From Meconema thalassinum (taxonomy: Eukaryota; Arthropoda; Insecta; Orthoptera; Tettigoniidae), in the NCBI GenBank assembly GCA_946902985.2, contig OX336389.2, positions 791,616,979 to 791,680,978 of the forward strand: DNA of 64,000 nucleotides, written 5' to 3'. The notes below the pieces were generated by a model that saw nothing but the letters and a program-made list of their open reading frames with translations, had not been told where the DNA came from and did no database searches. This document shows, in pieces, positions 43,801-57,000 of the stretch (position 1 is its first letter; each line of letters opens with the position of its first letter). The position numbers and the translations under genes were made by a program.

Positions 43801-44710
43801 ATGATCCTTTACAGTCTGTCCATCTGCAACAGAAGCACGCGACAATGATCCTTAACATTATGTCCATGTGCAACAGAATCACGCGACTATGATCCCTAAC
43901 AGTCTGTCCATCTGCAACAGAATCACGCGACAATGATTCCTTAACAGTCTGTCCATCTGCAACAGAATCGCGTGACAATGATCCTTAACAGTATGTCCAT
44001 CTGCAACAGAATCACGCGACAATGATCCTTAACAGTCTGTCCATCTGCAACAGAATCATGCGACAATGATCCTTAACAGTCTCTCCATCTGCAACAGAAT
44101 CGCGTGACGATGATCCTTAACAGTCTGTCCATCTGCTACAGAATCACATGACAATGATCCATAACAGTCTCTCCATCTGCAACAGAATCACGCGACAATG
44201 ATCCTTAACAGTCTGTCCATCTGCAACAGAATTACGTGACGATGATCCTTAACAGTCTGTCCATCTGCTACAGAATCACGTGACAATGATCCTTATCAGT
44301 ATGACCATCTGCAACAGAATCACGCGACAATGATCCTTAACAGTCTCTCCATCTGCAACAGAATCGCGTGACGATGATCCTTAACAGTCTGTCCATCTGC
44401 TAAAGAATCTCGTGACAATGATCCTTAACAGTCTCTCCATCTGTAACAGAATCACGCGACAATGATCCTTAACAGTCTGTCCTTCTGCAACAGAATCACG
44501 TGACGATGATCCTTAACAGTCTGTCCATCTTCTACAGAATCACGTGACAATGATCCTTATCAGTATGACCATCTGCAACAGATTCACGCGACAATGATGC
44601 TTAACAATCTGTCCGTCTGCAACAGAATCACGCGACATTGATCCTTAACAGTCTGTCCATCTGCAACAGAATCACGCGACATTGATCCTTAACAGTATGA
44701 CCATCTGCAA
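40876..44710. repeat. 44-bp satellite array, about 87 units, with higher-order structure
   Basis: The consensus contains CTGTCCATCTGCAACAGAAT followed by CACGCGACAATGATCCTTAA. Unit length is 44 bp throughout, with rare one-base insertions such as GATTCCTT at about 42615 and 43936. Variant blocks recur as groups: 41678-41908 and 43307-43537 are nearly identical, 1,629 bp apart (37 units plus 1 bp). The 76-codon minus-strand ORFs in it (MSRDSVADGHTVKDH...) are by-products of the repeat. Confidence 0.97.
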
Positions 44711-45095
44711 CAATTTATGAGGAGAACTTCTCTTTGTTACCTCACCTCCACCCATTGTGTGGAGAACTTGTTAACCGTGTTATCTATAGCACATAACATC
44801 AAATGAGACAGACTGCATGTATCAGCTAGGTTTTTAGACTGGTCTTTTCTTAGGTGGTAATTGGGCGTGGTGGCTCAGCGGTCAAGTTGTATGCCTCTTA
44901 CCAAGGCGGACCGGGTTCGATTCCCGGTCAATGCATGTGAGATTTTCGAAGTGAAATGCCATCTCCTGTGGTTCGGATTCCTCGTAAAAAGGAGGTCCCG
45001 TGGCTCATGATCTAAAGATTGACGTTAAACTACAAGCTTCCTTCCTTCCTTCTTAGGCGGTAAGGTAACAAAGAGATGTTCTCGACATAATTGTT
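44709..45095. mobile_element. MITE with ~38-bp inverted ends, interrupted by a SINE
   Basis: AACAATTTATGAGGAGAACT...TCTCTTTGTTACCTCACC (44709-44746) is the imperfect reverse complement of 45058-45095. Without the SINE the element would be about 190 bp. Its left end coincides with the last satellite unit. Confidence 0.65.
44847..45063 (+). mobile_element. tRNA-derived SINE with 14-bp duplication, inside the MITE
   Basis: TTCTTAGGTGGTAA (44847-44860) and TTCTTAGGCGGTAA (45050-45063), one mismatch, flank a 189-bp SINE. It has head GGGCGTGGTGGCTCAGCGGT, B box GGGTTCGATTCCCGGT and a CTTCCTTCCTTCCTTC tail. The truncated copy at 2720-2897 belongs to the same family. Confidence 0.9.
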
Positions 45096-45535
45096 AAAAC
45101 GGTCCATTAGATTATTGAGATAAATAAGCTACTTTTTTTCTAATCTGTATTGTCCCACCACTTATTATGCTATTCCTCATTATGCAGCAATCAAACAAGT
45201 GAACAATGAGATACATCAGTTAGATATATTGTATCCATATACTATAACTTGAGTATTTCTTTCTTTACTTTTTCATCTAATAATACATCATGATGGTGCT
45301 GATATCTGTGCAGTGGGCTCTAGACAGGGAAAATTTCTGTGTGAACCTTCTGTGTAAAGATGTAGATATATCCAATATCTGACCCGGAGGGGATCCGACA
45401 TAGTATATTCATCCTGTATGATCACCTTGGAGATTTGAGAGATGGGAAGTGAGAGAAATGTGAAATGCACTAAGTCAGAGAACACGTCTTTGATGTACGT
45501 TAAACAACTCTACATTCAGCTCATATCCTGAGAGT
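45096..45535. other. Non-coding DNA
   Basis: No feature recognised; a 65-codon minus-strand ORF at 45288-45485 has no known motif. Confidence 0.35.
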
Positions 45536-45750
45536 CCACATCGTGGCGTAGTGATTATCATTATTGGTTGTTACAACGGATATCCGGGTTAGATTCGTCG
45601 CTCTGCCAGGTAACAAAATTCTGGTTTGAGACTGTAATATGATTTACTCTGACTCTTGAAGCAGAGCTAAAAGGGAGTGGGTTCAATTCATACCGTAGAT
45701 GTCGTCGAAGTGGTTTTCCGTGGTTTCCTGAGTTCTACTCAAGGAAATTG
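45536..45750 (+). mobile_element. Degenerate tRNA-derived SINE
   Basis: TCGTGGCGTAGTGATTATCA head, decayed B box GGGTTAGATTCGTCGCTCTG, then GTCGAAGTGGTTTTCCGTGG as in the 36-kb family. Boundaries are unclear. Confidence 0.55.
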
Positions 45751-47562
45751 TCGAGATAGAGCCTAACAAATACACACAAAAATAGATTTCTCACAGGCTT
45801 TTCGACGAATTTTAAGCATACCCAAGAACACGGAGCTGCGTGTTCACGAGGTTTACTCTCAGAAACTCCATTGCCTTAGAATGTGCTAGTAGTAGATCTA
45901 GTCCAGGAGTCTTCTGAATACATAAACCAGAATGCGAATGCTTTTAAAGCTGTAAAATATCCCCCTTGGTTCATTAGATTTTTGTCTTCAAAATTTGTCA
46001 TCATTTATTACTGAATTGGAAACATTTTTTGTTGTATCGTGTGTACAAGCTCTGGACATCACAGTAGGCAATAGCAGAGAAGATCACATGACATGTACCA
46101 TAATATGAATACGTCTGTTGTTCTTATAGTTCCTACAACGATTTGATTTGCTCTTCTAAACGCGTTAGAATGGATCCACCCACGCCTGCAATATCTGATT
46201 GATTCATAAGGCAGAAGCCTGGTACTGAGATATTCGCTTGATGTCCAGCTAGCATGTGATTCATACTCATATGCTGCAAGGAACTTGGTGGGAGTGGTTG
46301 TATTGCTACCTGTATAAGTTCCGCACCGCCAAGCTCAATATTCAGTTCTGACCTGATTTACAGTTTGAAGCCTAGCAATCCCGTAGCAATGTACCTGCGG
46401 ATCTTGTGATTTCAGATTTATACGGATATGTTCCCAAAGAACCTGCTCTGAACAGGCCATATTCCCCCTGTCTACTTAGGAATAGGGTTGACGGTTACAC
46501 ACGAATACACGAGTCTCGTAAGGTTTTTCACCAGAGCTAGCAGTTGATTTGAACCCGTCAAAGGACACAAGAGCCATTTCTTCTCATACAAACGGAGCTC
46601 TGGTAATGTTAAGAAGGAGAATGTAAGAGCGTTCTAACATAAATGTTTCAAATATGAGATATTTACATATTAATTTAGTATAAGAAATAATTGATGATAA
46701 TTGCATGATTTTTATCAGCCATCTTAGCAAATTAAAATTATGAATTTCATTAGAGCGTAACGGCCCCTTAAAACAACGATCATCATCATCACCATCATCA
46801 TATATTGTTTGCTGATAAATGCAACTTTCCTTCTTTTGGTTATAATTTAATTTTTGCTATATCCTTGGAAGCAAGCATACAAAGTTGAGTCCATGTTTAT
46901 TTAAATATTTAGAAGAATCGCGGGGAGATAACAGGAAGCTAGCCATATGATGACTGAAATATATTATACAGATCTCGAAGAGACAACCTCTCACCTACTT
47001 AAGAGGCACATCTAGAAATCTGTGCAGAAGTTGCAAATGAGTTAGATTTCTCTTATGAACATTGAGAGACAGAAGAAGGGAATAGAATTTCTGTCCTTAC
47101 AATTATTACCAAGAACAATGCGACAGAGACCTTAGCCGGGGGAGCTAGATTTTCAAAAATGTTTCGGATGACCACGAAAAAAACAGAACAATGTAACACC
47201 ACTACTTTCTACAGCACTTTCTTCCACTTGCAAAATGTGGGATACTTGCATAAGAGGGATTGCTGCTGCAGGATGGGAGAATCAGATATTCTCGCTACCT
47301 GCATCCCTCAGTATCATCAAGCACTTTGGTTAGATACGTAGAGGTACAAAAGGCGACTCCGGCTGATGAACACAATTAAAAGGAAACATATTCGCTAAGG
47401 CGAGCTCAGATAGCATTTTACAGAGGATATACAGATTGATTTATCTACATTTGGATCATAGATCTCAACTATTTATATCATATAAGTTAAGCAATGCGAA
47501 TCAAGCGAGTATGATTATGAATGAATATTCTGTGCTACAAGGAGAGATATTTACAAAACATT
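45751..47562. other. Non-coding DNA
   Basis: 1.8 kb of AT-rich sequence without recognisable gene, RNA or bounded repeat. Confidence 0.4.
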
Positions 47563-47926
47563 AGTCATATTTTGGATAAAAGACTCCGTGCCTTAGGCGG
47601 CAGCATGCCGGCCTCTCACCGCTGGGTCCGTGGTTCAAATCCCGGTCACTCCATGTGAGATCTGTGCTGGACAAAACGGAGGCAGACAGGTTTTCCTCCG
47701 GGTACTCCGGTTTTCCCTGTCACAATTGCATTCCAGCAACACTCTCCACTATCATTTCATTTCATCTGTCATTCATTTAATCATTGCCCCAGAGGAGTGC
47801 GTCAGGCCTCGATAGCCGGCACAGTTCATATCCTCGCCGCTAGATGGGGGCTTCATTCATTCCATTCCTGACCCGGTCGGAGACTGGAAGCAGGCTGTGG
47901 ATTTTCATTCAGTCATATTTTGGATA
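47563..47926 (+). mobile_element. tRNA-derived SINE with 16-bp duplication
   Basis: AGTCATATTTTGGATA flanks both sides (47563-47578 and 47911-47926). The element (47579-47910, 332 bp) is the + strand twin of 38701-39036, ending CAGGCTGTGGATTTTCATTC. The head is CTCCGTGCCTTAGGCGGCAG with B box TGGTTCAAATCCCGGTC. Confidence 0.94.
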
Positions 47927-50619
47927 CACTTGATTTTTTAAATTTCTCTTGTGATAATTGCATTCAGTAATGACGAAACCTTCCAGACAACACCTATGCA
48001 ATGAAAGATGATTTGATTTGATTACAATTTTTTAGGCTGTACGTAATGGAAATGTCTACTACATTTTTAGCAATAGGATCAAGGGCCAAACGGTACATGT
48101 ACGAGTTGGATATTTCTCCAGCTTAGCTCCCTGTTGAATTCCACGTGATACTCAACGGCCAATGCTTGAGCATGTCGCTATGAGACTTCTGCCGATTCAT
48201 TCAATTTCAACGTTACTCATTGCAATATACAGGCGTAGAAAATTACACGAGAGCGTGTGGGTACCACTGTGACACTGGTAGATGTCGGGAGAACGAGGCT
48301 ACTGAACTGTGGCCACTTGCCATAATTTGGCAGTGACCTGACTCGCTCTCACCCATAGTGCCTGTCGCTGGACACCGGATGAAGATTTGTATTCCTGGCC
48401 ATGCTTGTGCAATCATCGTGGCCCTTGGTGTGGCCACTTTAGTATCTATTGTAGTTGTAATCTTATCAGAATACAGCCTGTTTCACAATAATGTGCAAAT
48501 ACCATCTGTAATACACAGTACGCCAATATCGAACCTTTAACTCCTGTTCCACGTTCGTTGATTGCTCATGTCATTTTTCTTGCCCGTAGTGCAGTTATGT
48601 TGTAGAAATTCAACTACGTGAGGTAATTATAGTCTGCCAATTCACAAGTATGATCATTATGAAACACGATTGGTTGATTGTATATTATGTTGCCCAATTT
48701 TCAAACGTCCATTATTTGATATTGTGGCAATGGGCTACTCTGTTCAGTGTCTCACCTTTTATAGATTTACTGCCAATACACGACTTACAATACACAGGTC
48801 TCCCTCGTCAAGAGGCCTACCATACGATTCTCCGAATGCCTCATACCTTTATACCAATGGGGGATATTAACGGAATTTACTATTCGCCAGAGGGAATACG
48901 TTCCAGTATTACCAGAGGACTACAGGGTGGCTGACGCAAGGGATCAAACAAAAGGGGTTTTAAAGGACTTGCTAAGGCAGGTGTTGTGCAAGTGTAATGT
49001 TTCCATAAGAAATGGGTTGTCCTTGTAAAAATGTATTCGAGAATGTCCATCCTAGTATGATTAGTGTTTCATTTAGGGGCTTAGATGTCATTTTCATCAG
49101 TGCCTTGCACTTGGATGTGTGTCTATTGTTAGAAGCTTTTCATTTGGCCAAAACCAGTGCTCCCAAATTAGATTGGGTGGGGAATTACAATTAATTCTAT
49201 ATATACATTACATATTTATTTGGTGAGCTTCTGTAGTTTGTTAGTCATGTTAATAATTAAACAAACACTGAAATGTAACTAAGTTGACACTGTGGATTTG
49301 TGGACGTATCTTATTTTCGGCTGTTCCGGTACGGATGTCCACTTCTCTACTGTGGACAGTTAATAACAAAACCGTCTAGAACGAAACAACGCAATTTTTC
49401 ATTAATATAACATGTATTAGAAAGAACCGATAAGAACATTAGACAACTCAGAAGGGGACACACGCGAGTTCATCAATTCCAATAGGCGTTATGGTGAAGG
49501 ATTGAAAAGGAAATGGCCATGACCTATAATAGCAACTATCTGGATAGCATTTGCCTGACCGAAGTGTGAAATTATGGAAAGAAAAAGAGCAATTTTAAAT
49601 TCCTGAGGTGGCATCAGCCCACCTACTGTTCCCATGAGACTGCTGAGTGCTTCCTATTCCAGCCCTCAGGGCAAAATTGAAATTCCGTATAAAATACGCA
49701 ATCAAGCATAGGATCATCAGAACAGAAGCCTTAGTTCAAACACCAGGACTACAACAATGGCCATAATAATTACTCATTTCCTACGAAACAAAATCTTGAG
49801 CGTGCTCCTTCGTGAACAGATAATCCAGCAAGGAAATCGTCGTGCCATTAGATCTGCTTCATATGTAGATTGGCGATGTGAACGGATGAATGCCTCTAAG
49901 CGTTATGAAGGGAAGTGAAGCCAATATATCCTTATCTCCATGGCTAAATATATTATATATAAGCTGCTGAAAGCGAAACGAAAAATTCTCTAGGGATGGT
50001 GCGTAAGCCAACAAGGATACAAGTGATCCCTAATATCCAGCAGGAGGAGCTGAACGTCAGAATTCACCAGTCATACAGGGGAACACCGAGAACGTGAAGC
50101 TCCCAATCTCAGTGAAACTGGCCATATCGCAAAAAAATACTGTGAAGGCATTCTAACCACAAGTTTACTGGGAGCATCTTCAGTACGAGCGAAACATGCG
50201 AGACTTGACACAAACGAGGCGGAGGGGATTGTGGGTTCTCATATGCTCACCAACCGGTCACCAATAGCCTGCCTAGCATTGCAATTGCTAGAGAACGATA
50301 TGAGAACTCGGCGAGCACATCCAACCGAGCTGCTCCTACAATCACGTGTGCATTGAATATCGCAGAATTTGCGGAGTAAATACCACCACAGTTGTATTTC
50401 TTGCGATCTGACGAACATTAGTTCTAAATGTCTGCGTGAGCAGAGGATTCACTATCGAAGTGTTCCCTTGTTAGTTAGCATGGTGGGATGTGAAAGTGGG
50501 TGATATGAATATGGCATAGGCTACATCCTATCACAGGGCACGAGGACACTTTAGAAACGTATATTGCAGTTTCAGGGGACCAATTTGTTGATTATAAGAA
50601 CAATTTCATTTGTTTTATG
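47927..50619. other. Non-coding DNA
   Basis: 2.7 kb. A 94-codon ORF at 48650-48934 (+), with a hydrophobic start and a QEAYHTILRMPHTFIPMGDI segment, could be an exon or chance; no family recognised. Another short ORF lies at 49012-49194. Confidence 0.35.
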
Positions 50620-50822
50620 TCCCTTTTAACTACTGAAGATCTTAGACGTGTCGGGGTGCCAGAATATTGTCACAAAGTGGATCTAAAGAGTGCCAGTAAA
50701 ACTACTGACACGGCTTCCTTGTATTAGCGCACCCTGAAATGCTAACTGACAACGCCGGGATTTGATCCTGGAACTTAGGACGCAACATACGTGAACGTTA
50801 CCGCTGCGCCATGCAGCTAGTC
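50620..50822 (-). mobile_element. SINE of the 'cacgcagccag' family (minus strand), degenerate
   Basis: Shares TGGATC...AGTGCCAGTAAAACTACTGACACGGCTTCC and CGCTGCGCCATGCAGCTAG with the copies at 39190-39352 and 53858-54028. Confidence 0.6.
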
Positions 50823-51441
50823 TGCGTAGTTTGTTAAAGTAGCACATACTTAAAAGTAAAGTTATGTTCGATTAAAGAAATATGATAATTTTTAATAGCT
50901 CAACAGCTTACGTTCCATACCCCTTATGACATAGGTTTTCCATACGGAATTTAAAATATTCCTGGTGCTCAAGAGTGTTATTCAACAAGCACTGGCTACC
51001 TTGAATAATATCGGAAACAGCTAGTATTTCATGAATCACAAGATGGGAGCGGGTCCGTCCATGCACACATTTTCGATGTGGTCTTAAAGTAGGTACAAAG
51101 TTTTACCTGCCAACAAAATTCATGGAAAGACTTACTGTAATATGTCATCAAACACATGCTTTCTGGGTTCGTGCTTGGTGGTATGGTGAATATAGGTTAA
51201 CAACCAGGAAAGGTTTAACAATTCCTATAAGCAGACGTTTGACCACTCTTGTTCACTACGCAACTGGGAGCAGATGGGGGACCACACTGCGCATTCCTTC
51301 TGGCATGTAAGTGTTAAAACATGTTTCTAAGTACATTGCGGGATATACGTTACTTTACTGGAATAATAAAAGTAAAATATGTTTATGGCAATTGAATACC
51401 AATAGCAAAAAAAAGACCTACGGAAATAAACAATATATGCA
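50823..51441. other. Non-coding DNA
   Basis: No feature recognised. A 62-codon ORF at 51122-51310 has no known motif. Confidence 0.35.
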
Positions 51442-51725
51442 ATATGGGATTCGAACTCTGCGTAATATGAACACAATATGAAACCTTACCACTTGCGCTA
51501 CCAATTCAATGAAGACGGAGCATACTATTTAGATAAGTAGGCAACTTATAAACAAAAGTGCCAGTTCAAGTTCCTCATTTCTTTCCTTCCTTTATATTTA
51601 TCTTCCAGTAAACCTCATGCGAACATCATAAACAATATTTCCCTGCCTTTATATGTGAGGTGGAATTCGAACTTTGCATAATACGAACACAATAGTAAAC
51701 GTTACTAGTTGTGCTACCAATTGAA
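51442..51725 (-). mobile_element. Two related tRNA-like SINE fragments (minus strand)
   Basis: 51442-51512 and 51658-51725 both read, on the minus strand, CAATTGGTAGC(G/A)CAA...GT, then TTCGTATTATGC(A)AAGTTCGAATTCC-like words. They are decayed tRNA heads about 215 bp apart. The phrase CCAGTAAACCTCATGC(G/A)AA at 51607 recurs at 52199, indicating a dispersed repeat body. Confidence 0.5.
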
Positions 51726-51861
51726 AAAAGAGGGAAGGGGGAAGAAAAGGATGCATGAATGACGGTGATTTAAATTTAGGATACTTTTGAATTTTGAATT
51801 ATATGAAAGTAAACTTTTGAGATCTACATGGGTGAAATGTCCGGGTGTCTGTAAGTGTGTA

Positions 51862-51920
51862 GGCTATGTATGTATGTATGTATGTATGTAAGTATGTATA
51901 TATGTATGTATGTAAGAATG
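51862..51920. repeat. (GTAT)n microsatellite
   Basis: About a dozen GTAT/GTAA tetranucleotides with interruptions. Confidence 0.9.
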
Positions 51921-52524
51921 TCCTTCCGCCTATCTATTCAAACATGAATTGAACTAAATTTGGCGTTGAGGTAACATATTCAAAGGGCACCCCAGCGTCA
52001 TTCTATTATATCGCCACCATCTTTACAAAAATTAAATGACGGCCACCCAAATGTTCAAAGCTTAAATCAAATTACAACTGAACTAACGGATCACTACCAA
52101 TTTTTGAAACATATACCCTTATCTAGGAAGCGTCTGGCTCCTAAACTACAAGTACCAGTTTACGTTATTCAAATTTTTCCTTCCTTTGTAATTATCTTCC
52201 AGTAAACCTCATGCAAATATCATAAACAATTTTTCCCCTCCTTTATAAATCTCATAAAGAATAATTACAGCAACGCGGTGCAACATTGTCTGCCATTCGT
52301 CTCTAATGGGAGAAAGCGATTGTGCGCCCGCACGAGTGCCAGAAATACAGCATTATTCTTAAATAATCTAATAATATATGTCACCTTTTTTTCTTTTAAA
52401 GACACTCTGAAAATCTACCGGCCAAGAGCTTTCGTCACAGTGCTTTACGAAGTCAATCGGTTCATCCGCTCCCTTAATCTCGCAGTAATAAAAATCTCCC
52501 TACTGTTTTAAATATATAGCTTAA

Positions 52525-52544
52525 TAATGATAATAATAATAATA

Positions 52545-52582
<38 letters not shown>

Positions 52583-52583
52583 T
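52525..52583. repeat. (AAT)n microsatellite
   Basis: About 17 AAT units with one GTA interruption. It serves as the insertion site of the following SINE. Confidence 0.9.
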
Positions 52584-52980
52584 ACGGGGTCTACTCAGCC
52601 TCGGGTGGTCCAAATGAGTAGAGGGGGTTCGATTCCCACCTCAGACATCCTCGACGTGGTCTTCCGTGGTTTCCCACTTCGTCTTCGGGAAAATGCCGGG
52701 ATGGTACCTACTGTAAGGCCACGGCCACCTTCTTCCCTCTTCCTAGCCTATCCATCCCAATCTTCCATTTCTTCCCATCCCTCATGAGGTCCCTGTTCGC
52801 CTTGCAGGTGAGGCCGCCTGGGCGAAGTGCTGATCACACCTCCCCAGTTGTATCCATCCCGACCAGATGTTCCAAGCTCCAGGACACTGCCCATAGAGGC
52901 GGCAGTGGTGAGTTCCCTCGCTGAGTCTGTGGGAACCACCAACCTAGAGGGTAAATTGACTCAATAAAAAAATAAAAAAT
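52584..52980 (+). mobile_element. 5'-truncated SINE of the 36-kb family
   Basis: Begins ACGGGGTCTACTCAGCCTCG, lacks the tRNA head, and parallels 36179-36570 closely to the ACCAACCTAGAGGGTAAATT end. It is flanked by AAT repeats on both sides, so the target duplication cannot be defined. Confidence 0.85.
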
Positions 52981-53857
52981 AATATTAATAATAATAATTA
53001 CTGTATAGCCTACAGGGCGGATATCATTGACATGAAAGAAATCGATGAACCCGGAGATAACCTGTTCCACTTCCGCTCTGCCAAGCACAAATTTCGCATG
53101 CACTGCATGTGGCGTTTTCAAAATAAGAAAACACGTCTGGTGGTTGAGATTTCACGCAATTACTAACCGTTATTTCTCATAGTTTGACCTGTGAATCTGA
53201 TTAAGTTATAAATCATACCTCAAATTTGAAAGTTTACTATAAAACCAATACTCTGTATTAAAACCTCATCTGTGGCATATTTATGACTTGCGGATAAGCT
53301 CAGCTTGATGCATGTTAATCTATTAATCTATGAAATTGACTGGACCATACTATATGAAATTACGTTTCTTTTTTCTGTCCACTTCCATGGGTGCAGTTGT
53401 TATACAGCAGTTTTTTAGATTCTGTCTTCCACACAGTAATACCGGGAAATGAGACCGTGTATCCTCGGCTCATGGACATCCAGACAACCTACAAAACATT
53501 TTCCTTGCTTCCCTATTCCCACATGAGGCAAGATCTAGCCTATTTTAACTACCTCCTGATAGCTTAATTATTTTGGCAATCAAATAAATGTACAAAGATA
53601 ATATAGGTAACCATTTGAATATTACCCGCATCCTCCATCTTGAATATATAATATACTAAAATCAATGATTCACTATCTAATGATGTATGAACTTCGAAAC
53701 TTGGCATGAACTTCAGCCTGACGAAGCTACAAATCCCTCATTACACGTACAAGATCTCAGCCGTGCATGATATTAAAATGTAAATGAATGTACAGTTTTG
53801 AATAATAATGTTAGTGGTTTTTCGTCTATTTTAACTACTGCGTCTTTTAAAGAAGCT
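52981..53857. other. Non-coding DNA
   Basis: No gene or bounded repeat recognised apart from a short AAT tract after the SINE. Confidence 0.35.
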
Positions 53858-54028
53858 GGGGTGCCAGAATTTTTCCCCGAAAGGGATCTTAAACACGCCA
53901 GTAAATCTACTGACACTGCTCCCTCACAGTTGCGCACCCTCAAATGTCAGTTGACTGCACCAGGATTCGATCTTGCAACCTTGGGTTCAGCAAGCGAGAA
54001 CGTAACCGCTGAGACACGCAGCCAGTCT
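53858..54028 (-). mobile_element. SINE of the 'cacgcagccag' family (minus strand)
   Basis: Minus strand head GGCTGCGTGTCTCAGCGGTT, B-box-like GATCGAATCCTGG, then GTGCGCAACTGTGAGGGAGC and AGTGTCAGTAGATTTACTGG. It also produces a spurious 86-codon + strand ORF. Confidence 0.7.
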
Positions 54029-57000
54029 AGAGTTTTGAATTCATCTTTTCAGTGTTGACTGTACAAAACTGTTAGTTGTAACTCTTCAGTAAGTCGACAC
54101 AATATTTAAACGTAGAAATAAATACAGCACGGTATTAATTGATAAATTGCCCAAACAGATTGTGAAAGAAGAGTCTTGTATCAGGTACTTTTCTTGCACT
54201 AGTTATAAGACTATCATACAGAGTACCATGCACAACCTTCATCTCGAATATATTGTTTACTAGCCTTTAATACCTGTCGTTTTCCAGTTTGTGCTGTAAG
54301 GGTAAGAAAAATAGTCACTTATTGACCTGAACACTCCAGAGACGGGTGGCAGGAGTTAGCTTTAGCCGGATCCATCGGACTTAGGGACCATATTTATCCA
54401 TTACCCATGTGATTTCGTGATTTTCACCCTGTAAGCTGTTCTGCTTAGAATTTGGTACGGTACTGATTAAGGAGCAGACGTAAGGTGGCAACAATAGACA
54501 TTGAATAGTTGTTAACAGAAACAAACTAGCAGTCATTATGCAAATTCAATAAACATGAGAAAGTAAGGAGTTTCATAGGGACACACAAATATCTGCCTCA
54601 CTTTCACTTCTCATTGTAAAGGCGTGAATCGTGAATCTGCAGTCAGTTCATCACCGAGGAAGGAAATTGAAAACAATTTGTACAATGGCCTTACTTCCCT
54701 GGACGTAGTCTTGCAATTATCTCAATTAAGAATCATTCCATCGTAAATTATATTGACTGAATTTGGTCTCAATTTACAGTAATTTCCTGTGACTCTTGTT
54801 CTATAAATTTGCCTTTAAGAAAACAGATCAGAGCTAATAAACCTTTTCCTTTTAAGACCTTTTGAATTTCTTTCATGGATGCCTTCAACATAATTATGTA
54901 TTTTAATGTAATTCACTCCAGTAGTAATGACAGCAACCCACAACACACGACACACAGACAAACAGGCAAGAGTTAAAGTGAGGGTACATCTTGTCCTACG
55001 GTACAACTCATGCGGATAAATACAAAGTTTTATTCTGCAAACTGAAAATGTAAAGGCAAATAGCTTACTTTACACAACTATGCTTAAGAAGTGATACCTT
55101 GTTTCTATCATTCATTAGTTGCACTATTATGTTCCTAATGAATTGTGTAAAAATTATTGAAACTGAATTTAATCTCAGGGAATTTCCAGCCCGAGTTTGC
55201 ACACGGATGTTAACGCAATGGACGCATGTTTCTTGTAAAGCACTTGTAATTATTCTTCAAGAAGTATATTCCCTTAACATTTAATTATTGCCTTTGCTTC
55301 ATTTCAGGGCTTGAGATATAGTGGTCATTATCCCCATGTGCTTGGTTGTGGTATCCATATGATTACCTTTGTTATTGTGTTGATTGCTCAAAGGTCGGTT
55401 CTTGTAATTGGTGCCAGGATTGGCTGTACCGTATTCGAGTACCAACTTAAAACTTGCTTTGGTACGAATTAAATCCACTTCTCTTCAGAAATTCTCACTA
55501 GACTGAGAGTATCCAGTTCAAACCCTCAGGCAGAAATCAAACTTCTTCGCAGATCAACGAAATGAACCCGTGACTTTTGAGACTGCAGAATACGGCACAA
55601 AAACATTTACTTCCTGAATGAGACTGCAGGCAATACCACATTATGAGAATGGTTCTGTCAGAGTTCTTTCCATTTATATGGGTCCTATTCGTCTAGCTTT
55701 TCTCTTGGGAAATATCCCCGCCCGATGCGACACTGTCCCAATGAAAGCTTGCTCATTCCTGGCGAGTAGGAATCACCACTCACAACTTCCAGAGGGGTGA
55801 TTCAGTACAGTGGGGTGAATTACCTGACCCATCCAACCTCATGGAATGTAATTATAATATCATGTGGAACCCTAAGAAATCTCGGTCCATCACAGTGCCT
55901 CTCCGCGATATTACCTCATGTGTGGCTAGCAGGATACTATTCGGAGGCGTACGAAAAATTGAGATATCGATTTGGAGGGGCATATTACAATCAGACTCCC
56001 TTCTGGTTTGCCATGGCAATGAATCTTTAATCTACTTAGTTTAACTCTGCTCGGTACGGGTTTCGAAAAACATTGAAAATCGAATGGAAGACCCTAAATT
56101 CTATGCTGAAATTCAGCCACATCTATAAATCTAACCGAGAATAAGACATACAAAAGGGGGTGGGGTTGGACAAGTACCGCACACTGAAGGCAGTGAGAGG
56201 AAAATTACAGATGTTCGGATATGCGCTGGAATACGGAAGGTGTATTGAGGCTATGTTGGCAGGAGACAACTACAATTATCTAGTATTAAAGCAGGCGAGG
56301 CATAGTCACCATACGTCAAACTTGTGAAGATATTATAATGAGGTGAGTCAAGCGATACTGATATAACTGCATAAAACTACTGGTTCAGTTCAAGACAGAT
56401 CTTTTCTGAAACTGAAGTTTGTATGATTGCAATTTAATACCAAGTCTCCCTACTAGGAAGTATAAAGTTCATTTTTAAAGATCCAGCTGTACAAGATGAA
56501 AAATGCCGCTACGGTTGTCAAGAGTCAGAAACATCTGGACATTTCTGCCGACGGAACACAACCACAGGCATATAGCAGTTGCTGAACTCGACAAGTTCTA
56601 TTGGGACCGAACTATTCTGACTGATCAATCCATGTTCCGCAGCAGTCGGGATCTGATTGTTAACAGCTAGAAGATGAAACAGGCCAACAACAAGAATCGC
56701 CAATTATAGTACACTGAAAAGGTCAGCAAATTAAGTGAAATGGTCGGCCCTATTAAGAGGCAATTGCATTTACAGTGGGTGAAGACCATACCTATCATTG
56801 TCTCGAGAACAGGTGTAATTCCAAGTACCTTGCTTCAAGGTCTTAAATAACTGGTTCTGGATATTCATCTACAAACACTGATGTGGAAGGCAGTATTTAC
56901 GAGTACCTGAACAACCCGCAACATATGGAAGTTCATGGGTAGTGTTTTCGGCTTTGCAGCTTAGAACTGGCTGTGTCAGTAAGTTAAGTTTGGTTCCTTG

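Noticed and set aside
40876..44710. CRISPR-like array or repeat-protein gene
   Set aside because: There are no unique spacers; the whole 44-bp unit is repeated. 44 is not a multiple of three, so the minus-strand ORFs (such as 41678-41908) are by-products.
52748..53121. Minus-strand ORFs near 52.8-53.1 kb
   Set aside because: They fall largely within the SINE at 52584-52980, whose sequence explains them.
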